From Anaerolineae bacterium (lineage in GTDB: Bacteria > Chloroflexota > Anaerolineae > 4572-78), in NCBI GenBank assembly GCA_027022125.1, contig JALVZI010000042.1:1-5060 (forward strand): a stretch of 5,060 bases of DNA, in the 5' to 3' direction. The notes beneath the pieces were generated by a model. It saw only the letters and a list, made by a program, of their open reading frames with translations, was not told the DNA's origin and did no database searches. Shown piece by piece: positions 1 through 5,060 of the stretch. Position 1 is the first letter of the stretch. The number at the start of each line of letters is the position of its first letter. The position numbers and the translations under genes are program-made.

Positions 1-810
1 GGTGAGCAGATAACCCACCAGCGCCGGAATGCCGCCCCCCAGCACACCGAAAATCAGCAGCAGTATCACCACCGCAAATGTGGCAATTGCCGCACCGATA
101 TTTACCCCAATCATCACCAGCACCGACAGCGCCACATCTTTCAATCGCTGCCGAACGAGTGCCACCGCTTGCCGCAGGCTTTCAATTGCACCCGTTTCGC
201 GCAGGGTGGTGTACCGCCAACTCAATTCCAGCACCGGCGACAGCGCCCACGAGATTGCCACCACAACCAGCGCCCAAACAATAACAAACATCACGGTCAG
301 CACAATTGCCAACGGGGCAAGCGAGTTGTCCACCACCATCAACGCCAGCGGCGAAATGGCAAACAGCAGGGTAACAATCACCAATATTACCAGCGGAATG
401 CCAACCAGTAGATTTATCAGAAAAATGCGCCACGCCCGCGCCGACCAGCCGATGCGCCAGCCGTCTTTTACGGTGACGGTATCGCCGGTTTCAATTTTTG
501 CCACCATACCGATGAGTGCCGCGCGAGAAACGGAACGAATGACGGTTGCCACGACCATCATCACCAGCACAATTAACATTATCACCGCGATGACCGCCAT
601 CAGCACAACGGGGTCTATACCGGCGAGCGGGTTATGCAACGGCACATTGCCGCCGGAAAAATCGCCTTCCGCGCCGGGGCCACCGCCTCCGCCGAAATTG
701 CCACCGCCGCGTCCGCCGCCGAATATCGCCAGCAGAATGCCGAACAGCCATAGCGCCCGATATTTTATTGTGATGTGATATGCTCGTTTGAGCAACGCAA
801 CATAATCCAT
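1..810 (-). CDS. Multi-pass membrane protein with a glycine-rich loop, C-terminus cut by the window edge
   Basis: An open frame of 270 codons runs from an ATG at 810-808 to the left edge without a stop, so the C-terminus is missing. A strong Shine-Dalgarno (GAGGGAG) lies 4-5 bases before the ATG. The N-terminus (MDYVALLKRAYHITIKYRAL) is amphipathic and leads into a first hydrophobic segment at about residues 20-32. A loop at about 31-59 follows, with runs of glycine (GGGRGGGNFGGGGGPG). Further likely membrane segments lie at about 66-90, 130-158, 165-190 and 227-258. Between them is a short polar stretch with KDGWRIGW and, later, LSWRYTTLRETGAIESLRQA. The product is almost certainly an integral membrane protein. 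The layout resembles uncharacterised membrane proteins of Chloroflexota and, loosely, GDPD-associated membrane domains, but I do not recognise a named family. It lies 64 bases downstream of the cysteine-rich gene on the same strand. The antisense frame is open only because of GC-biased codon use. Confidence 0.85.
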   Translation of the reverse strand, partial: MDYVALLKRAYHITIKYRALWLFGILLAIFGGGRGGGNFGGGGGPGAEGDFSGGNVPLHNPLAGIDPVVLMAVIAVIMLIVLVMMVVATVIRSVSRAALIGMVAKIETGDTVTVKDGWRIGWSARAWRIFLINLLVGIPLVILVIVTLLFAISPLALMVVDNSLAPLAIVLTVMFVIVWALVVVAISWALSPVLELSWRYTTLRETGAIESLRQAVALVRQRLKDVALSVLVMIGVNIGAAIATFAVVILLLIFGVLGGGIPALVGYLLT

Positions 811-821
811 AATTCTCCCTC

Positions 822-858
822 AAAAAAAAGCGACGCCCGCACCATTGCTAAACGCCGC
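822..858 (-). terminator. Possible weak intrinsic terminator or attenuator between the two left-hand genes
   Basis: Reading on the minus strand, GCGGCG (858-853) can pair with CGTCGC (835-830), with one G-U pair and a 17-base loop. It is followed at once by eight T residues (829-822). The stem is short and the loop long, so this is marginal. The T run directly abuts the ribosome binding site of the membrane protein gene, so partial termination here would reduce expression of that gene relative to the cysteine-rich gene. Confidence 0.35.
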
Positions 859-874
859 CCGCCGAAGCATTCGA

Positions 875-1246
875 TTACGCGAAAACTTTTTCTGGTGGCG
901 GGCTTGATTCCACAATTTCCTCACCCATACCCACTTTGTTGAGATATTCAATCATTTCTTTACGAGATTTTTCATACCGGCGGATGAGTTGTTTATCGGT
1001 ATCACGCAGGGCGTTAATGGTGCGCTGCGAACATGCCGCGCAACCCAACGCCGCTTTGTAACTGCCCAAATCGCAATTCAAACAATCGCACACTTTTATC
1101 ATCATATGGCTGAACGCCAACGCATCCACGTGCGTTTCCGGCAGTGGCGCGATATATTCCACCAAATCCTGCCATTCTTTCCCTTTTATTTTTTTCAATC
1201 CGCTAACCTTTGAATGCGGAAACAGAATTTCACAATGAGAATACAT
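875..1246 (-). CDS. Small cysteine-rich protein of unknown function
   Basis: This is a 123-residue soluble protein. The ATG (1246-1244) is supported by AGGTGG located 6 bases upstream, and a TAA stop lies at 877-875. The core is KVCDCLNCDLGSYKAALGCA followed by AC. It contains C53, C55, C58, C69 and C72, so two CxxC pairs (55/58 and 69/72) are separated by ten residues; a further Cys is at residue 5. Such spacing fits a zinc or iron-sulfur site, or redox-active cysteines. The N-terminal half (SGLKKIKGKEWQDLVEYIAPLPETHVDALAFSHMMI) and the charged helix at about 80-105 look globular, and the tail is ESSPPPEKVFA. I recall similar short proteins, with a rule-like LPET...LAF..MMI..C.C..C pattern, in Chloroflexota genomes; their function is unknown to me. 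A near-consensus promoter about 120 bases upstream supports it as a real, independently transcribed gene. Confidence 0.82.
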   Translation of the reverse strand: MYSHCEILFPHSKVSGLKKIKGKEWQDLVEYIAPLPETHVDALAFSHMMIKVCDCLNCDLGSYKAALGCAACSQRTINALRDTDKQLIRRYEKSRKEMIEYLNKVGMGEEIVESSPPPEKVFA

Positions 1247-1363
1247 TACTTTCCACCTAAACTATCTTCGATTTTCGTATTGGCACGGCATATTTTCCGT
1301 TTCGCCTTTCGTGACAAAAAAATTGAAGCCCACCTACTGCAATGGCATGACTCCAATGCTGAT

Positions 1364-1392
1364 ATTGTACTGTGTGGAATATGTGGTGTCAA
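1364..1392 (-). promoter_or_regulatory. Sigma70-type promoter for the cysteine-rich protein gene
   Basis: On the minus strand a perfect -35 box TTGACA (1392-1387) is followed after exactly 17 bases by TACAAT (1369-1364), a five-of-six match to the -10 consensus. Transcription would begin near 1357, giving a leader of about 110 bases before the ATG at 1246. No clear riboswitch or strong hairpin is visible in that leader. Confidence 0.7.
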
Positions 1393-1455
1393 AAACTCAT
1401 GTTAAAATCTGATGTTGCGCAGTGCGTGTTGACAGACATTCCTGCTCGGCAACTC

Positions 1456-1483
1456 GTAGGGGCGGCTCGCGAGCCGCCCCTAC
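1456..1483. repeat. 28-bp perfect palindrome, copy 1
   Basis: The half-site GTAGGGGCGGCTCG (1456-1469) is followed immediately by its exact reverse complement (1470-1483). An identical copy lies at 4139-4166. The symmetry stops at both ends, as the flanking bases C1455 and T1484 do not pair. This has the character of a dispersed REP-like intergenic palindrome. This copy sits between two divergent promoters, upstream of both, so it should not be transcribed by either. Here it may be a DNA-level element (binding site, cruciform, or transposed passenger) rather than a terminator. Confidence 0.9.
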
Positions 1484-1529
1484 TTCTGCCACTGTATTTT
1501 GACTTGGGGGAAACCAAATCTTCAGCTGC

Positions 1530-1551
1530 GTGATATGAGTTAAAATATCAC
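1530..1551. promoter_or_regulatory. Operator-like inverted repeat upstream of the patatin promoter
   Basis: The arms GTGATAT (1530-1536) and ATATCAC (1545-1551) form a perfect 7-bp inverted repeat with an 8-base spacer, ending 15 bases before the -35 box. A second 7-bp inverted repeat, GGAAACC (1509-1515) with GGTTTCC (1558-1564), brackets it with nearly the same centre. Position just upstream of -35 is typical for an activator or repressor dimer site. The GTGA/TCAC spacing is 14, not the 6 of a CRP site, so no regulator can be named. Confidence 0.4.
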
Positions 1552-1566
1552 AGTCCAGGTTTCCTA

Positions 1567-1595
1567 TTGACGAATTTCGCATTCCCGCCGATAAT
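1567..1595 (+). promoter_or_regulatory. Sigma70-type promoter for the patatin-SDR operon
   Basis: TTGACG (1567-1572, five of six) and GATAAT (1590-1595, five of six) are separated by exactly 17 bases. Start of transcription is expected near 1602. That leaves a leader of about 23 bases containing the ribosome binding site AAAGGA (1611-1616), 8 bases before the ATG at 1625. No alternative with both boxes at proper spacing is visible in the region. Confidence 0.65.
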
Positions 1596-1624
1596 TAACA
1601 AGAGCACACGAAAGGATTTCCATT

Positions 1625-3250
1625 ATGCTGCAAGCACTGCGCGCCATTCCGCTATTTAAAGACCTGTCCGATGACGATTTAAATTCCATATCTGCGCTGT
1701 TGAAACATGTCAGTTTTGCCAAAGGACAAACCGTGTTCCGGCAGGGAGACATCGGCAACGCGATGTATGTGGTGGAAAACGGGCAAGTGGTGGTATGGGA
1801 TGAAGAAGCGCATCAGGCGCTGGCATATTTGGGACCGGGCAGTTTTGTCGGCGAGATTGCGCTGCTGCTGGCTGAACCCCGCTCGGCAAGTTTGAAAGTC
1901 GCCATTGATGCCGATTTGTATATGCTGGAAAAAGAGGCTTTCGACCGCCTGCTGATGGAACGCCCCGAAATTGCCATCTATATGACCCGCGAACTGAGCC
2001 AACGGCTGGTAAAAACCAGCAAGCGCCGATTTTTACCGCAGGCGCGGCGTATTTCGGCGCTATGGGGCACCGATACCGGCGAGTTGGCGAAAACCATCGC
2101 CGAGCATGTGAAAAAGCCGGTTGCCATCTTGCCGCTCTCCGACGAACCGCTCCCCCCGCCCGACACCCCCAACGTGCATTTGCTGTCCGGTGAAAATCTC
2201 ACGATGGAACGGTTCGTCAACGAATTGAGCCACCACATCGAACAATTCAGCCACATCATCCTCCCCCTGCCCGCCGAACCGACCGCGCTGGCGCTTAAAG
2301 CCATCGGGCTTGCCGATACGGTCATCAGCATCGGCGCACCGCCGCGCTGGGTAAAAGAAAATGTCGGCGCAGAAAAACTGTGGGAAACCTCTGCCAAACC
2401 CGGCGCGCTGAACCGCATCGCCCGCCGCGTAACCGGACACACCGTCGGGCTGGCACTGTCGAGCGGCGGTGGCAAAGGGCTGGCGCATCTGGGGGTGATG
2501 AAAGTTTTGGTAGAAGAAAACATTCCGGTGGACATCATCGCCGGAACCAGCGCCGGCGCATTTTTCGGCGTGCATCTGGCAATGGGTCGCAGCGCCGATG
2601 AAATTGTGAGTTTTTCGGGAGAACTGCAATCATACAACCGCTGGGTCAATTGGGATGTGAACATCCCGCCGCGCTCAGGGTTGATAAAAGGCGCAAAAGC
2701 CAAAAATCTCATCGCCAATATGGTGAACCATCTGCGATTTGAAGATTTGGAAATTCCGTTTTTCTGTGTTGCCGCCGATGTTCACACGGGCGAAGAAGTG
2801 GTTTTCGATTCGGGACCGCTGGCAGATGCCATCCGCGCCAGTTTGAGTATTCCCTTTTTGGCAGACCCGTGGCACATGAACGACCGGTTTTTCATTGACG
2901 GCGCATTTGTTGACCCCATCCCCGCCGAATTGCTGCGCGAAAAAGGAGCAGATATCGTCATCGCGTCCAGCGTCATCCAACCGCTGACCGACACTCAACC
3001 ATCGCCGCCGCCAAAACACACCAAAAAACCGAATTTCCTGCAAATCATCAGCAACATCCAAAGTATTGTTGAAAATCAACTGGTCAATTCACAGTTGGAT
3101 GCGGTAGATGTGATGATTCACACCGGCGCGCAGGCGGAACATGCGCTCGATTTTACCGCCGCCCAGCAACTCATCGCCGCGGGCGAAGCCGCCGCGCGGG
3201 CGCAACTGCCCGCCATCCGCGCGTGTTTGGAACGGGTTGCAGAAAATTGA
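1625..3250 (+). CDS. Cyclic nucleotide-binding patatin-like phospholipase/esterase (NTE family)
   Basis: This 541-residue protein has three parts. Residues 8-130 form a cyclic-nucleotide-binding beta-barrel. Its phosphate-binding cassette FVGEIALLLAEPRSASL (74-90) keeps the Glu (E77), Arg (R86) and Ser-Ala that contact the ribose-phosphate in CRP-type domains, so ligand binding is probably intact. Residues 140-265 match in style the Rossmann-like linker of neuropathy target esterase homologues (KKPVAILPLSDEPL; ADTVISIGAPP). Residues 274-455 are the patatin hydrolase: oxyanion loop GGGKG (281-285), nucleophile Ser309 in GTSAG, and catalytic Asp425 in DGA. All catalytic residues are present. 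The family cleaves ester bonds of phospholipids or lysophospholipids, and the fused sensor suggests control by cAMP or a related nucleotide. There is no signal peptide or clear membrane segment. A Pro/Lys-rich insert (459-469) precedes a helical C-terminus. AAAGGA at 1611-1616 supports the start. The actual substrate and nucleotide are unknown. Confidence 0.93.
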   Translation: MLQALRAIPLFKDLSDDDLNSISALLKHVSFAKGQTVFRQGDIGNAMYVVENGQVVVWDEEAHQALAYLGPGSFVGEIALLLAEPRSASLKVAIDADLYMLEKEAFDRLLMERPEIAIYMTRELSQRLVKTSKRRFLPQARRISALWGTDTGELAKTIAEHVKKPVAILPLSDEPLPPPDTPNVHLLSGENLTMERFVNELSHHIEQFSHIILPLPAEPTALALKAIGLADTVISIGAPPRWVKENVGAEKLWETSAKPGALNRIARRVTGHTVGLALSSGGGKGLAHLGVMKVLVEENIPVDIIAGTSAGAFFGVHLAMGRSADEIVSFSGELQSYNRWVNWDVNIPPRSGLIKGAKAKNLIANMVNHLRFEDLEIPFFCVAADVHTGEEVVFDSGPLADAIRASLSIPFLADPWHMNDRFFIDGAFVDPIPAELLREKGADIVIASSVIQPLTDTQPSPPPKHTKKPNFLQIISNIQSIVENQLVNSQLDAVDVMIHTGAQAEHALDFTAAQQLIAAGEAAARAQLPAIRACLERVAEN

Positions 3251-4011
3251 TGACCGGAAAAGTTGTACTGCTCACCGGCGCGAGTCAGGGTATCGGGCGC
3301 GCTGCCGCCGAAATTTTTGCCGCCGCCGGATACCGGTTGGCACTGGTGGCGCGCAACGGCGAAACACTCGCCGCGCTGGCGGAAAATCTCGCCCCGGCGC
3401 AGGTGCTTTCCCTGCCCGCCGACATCACCGCGCCGAATGCGCCCCGCGAAATTGTTGCCCGCACCGTCGAGCATTTCGGCACAGTGGATATTCTCATCAA
3501 CAATGCCGGTATCGGCGTGTATGGCAAAACACACACCGCATCGCCCGCCGATTTGGCGCAGGTGATGGCGGTGAATTTTTTTGCCCCCGTGCAACTGATG
3601 CAAGCCGTCATTCCGCACATGCAGGCGCACGGCGGCGGATTGATTATCAACGTATCATCCATCATCGGCAAACGTGCCACACCGCTGGCGGGTGGCTATT
3701 GCGCCAGCAAAGCCGCGCTGGAACATATTGTGGAATCGATGCGGGTGGAATTGGCGGCGGAGAATATCCGTTTCAGCACGCTGTATCCGGGGGTCACGCG
3801 CACCGATTTTGCGGCACACACGCTCGGCGAGCCGCAGCGCGCGGGACGGGTGCAGGGGGTTTCGGCGGAACGGGTGGCGCGCAAACTACTGAAAGTGGCA
3901 AAAAAAGAGCCACGCGATGCTTACGTGACTCTGTTCGACCGGGTATTTGTGACCGGCAGCCATCTTTTCCCGTCGCTGTTCGATTGGCTGCTGGCGCGGT
4001 ATTTCGGTTGA
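3250..4011 (+). CDS. Short-chain dehydrogenase/reductase (SDR), probably NADP(H)-dependent
   Basis: This is a 253-residue classical SDR. The ATG at 3250-3252 overlaps the upstream TGA by one base (TGATG), so I choose it over an ATG 27 bases earlier inside the patatin gene. The protein then begins MTGKVVLLTGASQGIG, as SDRs usually do. Visible motifs: cofactor loop TGASQGIG (9-16), acidic residue Asp58 in ADI, NNAG (84-87), Asn109, Ser137, and Tyr150/Lys154 in YCASK, which is a full catalytic tetrad with the usual 13-residue Ser-Tyr spacing. Arg35 after strand 2 favours NADPH over NADH. The loop YPGVTRTDF (179-187) follows. The C-terminal tail (about 225-253, ending FPSLFDWLLARYFG) is hydrophobic and amphipathic, as in SDRs thought to sit at membranes. 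Translation is probably coupled to the lipase gene, suggesting a shared lipid-related pathway. The substrate cannot be read from the sequence. Confidence 0.93.
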   Translation: MTGKVVLLTGASQGIGRAAAEIFAAAGYRLALVARNGETLAALAENLAPAQVLSLPADITAPNAPREIVARTVEHFGTVDILINNAGIGVYGKTHTASPADLAQVMAVNFFAPVQLMQAVIPHMQAHGGGLIINVSSIIGKRATPLAGGYCASKAALEHIVESMRVELAAENIRFSTLYPGVTRTDFAAHTLGEPQRAGRVQGVSAERVARKLLKVAKKEPRDAYVTLFDRVFVTGSHLFPSLFDWLLARYFG

Positions 4012-4014
4012 GTT

Positions 4015-4049
4015 GGAGATTGGGAATTAGAGATTGGTTATTGGAGATT
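4015..4049. repeat. Degenerate heptamer tandem repeat (GGAGATT type), 5 units
   Basis: Starting four bases after the SDR stop codon, five consecutive 7-mers read GGAGATT, GGGAATT, AGAGATT, GGTTATT, GGAGATT, all ending in ATT or a close variant. Units 1, 3 and 5 are the best conserved, which also gives a 14-base periodicity (TTGGAGATT at 4013 and 4041, TTAGAGATT at 4027). Heptanucleotide short tandem repeats of this kind are known from intergenic regions of cyanobacteria and some other bacteria; no function is established. Confidence 0.7.
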
Positions 4050-4138
4050 CGTCCACTCGAAAATTCGTTCCATTCTATGCGCCGACCAGTCATCAATATC
4101 TTGTGAGGGTTTGATTTTAGTCAATCTGAAATACAGCA

Positions 4139-4166
4139 GTAGGGGCGGCTCGCGAGCCGCCCCTAC
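4139..4166. repeat. 28-bp perfect palindrome, copy 2
   Basis: This is identical, base for base, to the palindrome at 1456-1483: GTAGGGGCGGCTCG (4139-4152) plus its reverse complement (4153-4166). It lies between the convergent SDR and tatC genes, so a transcript from either side would form a very stable GC-rich hairpin. No proper T run follows on either strand (GAATTTTAAC on the plus side), so it is not a canonical intrinsic terminator. It could still slow polymerase or protect 3' ends, as REP elements do. Confidence 0.9.
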
Positions 4167-4190
4167 GAATTTTAACGCGAACTGACCGAC

Positions 4191-4204
4191 CATCACGCAT
4201 CACG
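4191..4204. repeat. CATCACG tandem duplication
   Basis: Two perfect adjacent copies of the 7-mer CATCACG lie 24 bases beyond palindrome copy 2. The unit length is the same as the GGAGATT array but the sequence is unrelated. Two units could arise by chance, so this is noted mainly because of the repeat-rich setting. Confidence 0.45.
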
Positions 4205-4226
4205 AAAATTGTTGGCAATGAACAAT
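4204..4226 (-). terminator. Weak candidate terminator downstream of tatC
   Basis: On the minus strand, just past the tatC stop, ATTGTT (4226-4221) can pair with AACAAT (4213-4208) across a 7-base loop, followed by TTT. The stem is AT-rich and only 6 bp, so this is a weak candidate; the GC-rich palindrome farther downstream may do more. Confidence 0.25.
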
Positions 4227-4232
4227 GCCCGG

Positions 4233-4994
4233 CTAATCGTCTCTCGCCAAACTGTTTTCTCTGGGGCGATACATTATTTTCGCCAGCAGAATGCCCAATC
4301 CATACAACAGCAACAATGGCGCCATCACCAAACTCATATTCAGCGGGTCGGGGGTGGGGGTGATGAGCGCAGCCGCAATGGCGATAATCACCACTGCATA
4401 TCGGGCATTTTTCCACAAAAATTCTGAACTGAGCACACCCAGCCGCGCCAAGATTGCCATAACCAGCGGCATTTCAAAACTCACGCCAATCCAGAGAATC
4501 AATCGGGTAATAAACCCAAAATACGTTTGCGGGCGCGGGGCGGTGCGAATGCCCAAAAAACTCATCAAAAACGGCACAGCGCGGGGCATCATCACAAAAT
4601 AGGCAAATGCCACACCGCTCAAAAAAAGGGCGGTCGCCGCCGGAATGGCGATGAACAATCCCCGTTTTTCCGACGGGGTCAGTCCGGGCACGATGAACGC
4701 AATCAGTTCATACAGTATCACCGGCATCGAGAGAATCATACCCCCCATCAGCGACACTTTCATAAACACGGTGATGTTTTCGGTAACATCAATAGATTGC
4801 AAATTTTGAATGCCGCCGATGGGCTGTGCCAGCAAGTCGACTAACTGCTGGGCAAAAACAAAACTGAAAAGCGTGGCAACCAGCACCGCGACGGATGCCA
4901 CAATCAGCCGTCGCCGAAATTCATCCAAATGTTCCAGCAGGGTCATTTGCCCCGCCAATGTTTCCAATTGCTCGTTATTTGTTTGCTGTGTCAC
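4233..4994 (-). CDS. tatC: Twin-arginine translocase subunit TatC
   Basis: TatC is the multispanning core of the Tat system. It recognises twin-arginine signal peptides and exports folded proteins across the cytoplasmic membrane together with TatA/TatB. The 253-residue product has the usual length and about six membrane segments (roughly 30-48, 75-98, 112-135, 158-180, 197-212, 215-238). Family signatures are the cytoplasmic N-terminal LLEHLDEFRRRL (19-30, with Glu25 and Arg27), ELIAFIVPGLTPSEKR (96-111), the Glu in SFEMP (Glu174) and ITPTPDP (211-217). The stop is TAG at 4235-4233. The start is uncertain: GTG at 4994-4992 has GAGGA 11 bases upstream and overlaps the preceding gene by 20 bases. 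The ATG at 4946-4944 (residue 17, MTLLEHL) would give 237 residues, with only a weak ribosome binding site. I prefer GTG modestly. It is probably co-transcribed with the upstream gene, as in tatAC operons. Confidence 0.96.
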   Translation of the reverse strand: MTQQTNNEQLETLAGQMTLLEHLDEFRRRLIVASVAVLVATLFSFVFAQQLVDLLAQPIGGIQNLQSIDVTENITVFMKVSLMGGMILSMPVILYELIAFIVPGLTPSEKRGLFIAIPAATALFLSGVAFAYFVMMPRAVPFLMSFLGIRTAPRPQTYFGFITRLILWIGVSFEMPLVMAILARLGVLSSEFLWKNARYAVVIIAIAAALITPTPDPLNMSLVMAPLLLLYGLGILLAKIMYRPRENSLARDD

Positions 4995-5060
4995 CGGTGG
5001 CGGGTTCCTCTGTAGATGGGGTAGGTTCGGCGGGCGCGGCGGGTTCAGCCGGTGGTGGGG
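4975..5060 (-). CDS. C-terminal end of an upstream gene, probably tatA or tatB (partial)
   Basis: On the minus strand an open frame enters from the right edge and ends with TAA at 4977-4975, inside the first codons of tatC. Its last 27 residues are rich in Pro, Ala, Glu and Thr: PPPAEPAAPAEPTPSTEEPA, then TGDTANK. This is the kind of disordered acidic tail seen at the end of TatA/TatB proteins, which have an N-terminal membrane helix and an amphipathic helix before such a tail. The 20-base overlap with tatC and the same strand point to a tat operon with translational coupling. The diagnostic N-terminal part lies outside the window, so the identity is inferred from context. Confidence 0.6.
   Translation of the reverse strand, partial: PPPAEPAAPAEPTPSTEEPATGDTANK

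Larger units (their letters stand above)
1247..1624. other. Divergent intergenic region with two promoters and inverted repeats
   Basis: These 378 bases separate the leftward cysteine-rich gene from the rightward patatin gene. I see no convincing coding region; the short open frames here lack ribosome binding sites and protein-like composition. Reading left to right it holds the untranslated leader of the leftward gene (about 110 bases), its promoter, a 28-bp palindrome, a nested pair of inverted repeats, and the rightward promoter with a leader of about 23 bases. The palindrome lies outside both predicted transcripts. Confidence 0.8.

Noticed and set aside
29..778. 249-residue plus-strand ORF
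   Set aside because: Low-complexity Thr/Ser/Pro-rich product with no ribosome binding site; it is antisense to a well-formed membrane protein frame.
1429..1434. Perfect TTGACA on the plus strand as a -35 box
   Set aside because: No -10-like hexamer at 16-18 bases downstream; the region there is the start of the palindrome.
1401..1546. Direct repeat GTTAAAAT at 1401-1408 and 1539-1546
   Set aside because: Eight AT-rich bases can recur by chance and the surrounding bases do not align.
1530..1551. CRP/FNR-type binding site
   Set aside because: GTGA and TCAC are 14 bases apart rather than 6, and there is no TTGAT-N4-ATCAA; only a generic operator call is justified.
1978..2718. 246-residue minus-strand ORF
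   Set aside because: Lies wholly inside the patatin gene, whose domains and catalytic motifs are complete; the antisense product has no recognisable features.
3141..4106. 321-residue plus-strand ORF
   Set aside because: Arg/His-rich out-of-frame shadow overlapping the end of the patatin gene and the whole SDR gene, both of which have intact motifs.
1456..4166. CRISPR array or composite transposon bounded by the two palindromes
   Set aside because: Only two palindromes 2.7 kb apart, no regular spacers, no cas or transposase gene between them, and ordinary metabolic genes inside.
4291..4602. 103-residue plus-strand ORF
   Set aside because: Antisense to tatC conserved regions and without a ribosome binding site.

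Overview
The window looks like a chromosomal segment from a free-living bacterium with moderately high GC. The small cysteine-rich protein, the glycine-rich membrane protein, the GTAGGGG...CCCCTAC palindromes and the heptamer repeats between genes together suggest Chloroflexota (possibly an Anaerolineae-like lineage). That placement is an impression from recalled sequence styles, not a proven assignment. There is no rRNA, tRNA, CRISPR array, transposase or phage gene.

Layout. Positions 1-1246 hold two minus-strand genes. A six-frame listing of closed ORFs easily misses one of them: a multi-pass membrane protein (1-810) that runs off the left edge. Upstream of it is a 123-residue cysteine-rich protein (875-1246) with a near-consensus sigma70-type promoter at 1364-1392. 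Positions 1247-1624 form a divergent intergenic region. It carries that promoter, a perfect 28-bp palindrome, an operator-like inverted repeat and a second good promoter (1567-1595) facing right. Positions 1625-4011 are a two-gene plus-strand operon: a cyclic-nucleotide-binding patatin-type phospholipase/esterase of the NTE family, followed by a short-chain dehydrogenase/reductase, joined by a TGATG stop/start overlap. Positions 4012-4232 are a convergent intergenic region packed with small repeats: a GGAGATT-like heptamer array, a second identical copy of the 28-bp palindrome, and a CATCACG duplication. Positions 4233-5060 are a minus-strand Tat export operon: tatC, overlapped at its start by the Pro/Ala/Glu-rich tail of an upstream gene that is probably tatA or tatB.

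How the genes work together. The patatin-SDR pair suggests nucleotide-responsive turnover of membrane lipid or acyl ester, coupled to an NADP(H)-linked oxidoreductase step. TatC is the core of the twin-arginine translocase. The two small minus-strand genes on the left have no assigned function. Nothing here amounts to a clearly new defence or mobile system. The most unusual material is non-coding: the two identical palindromes, the heptamer repeats and the nested inverted repeats in the patatin promoter.
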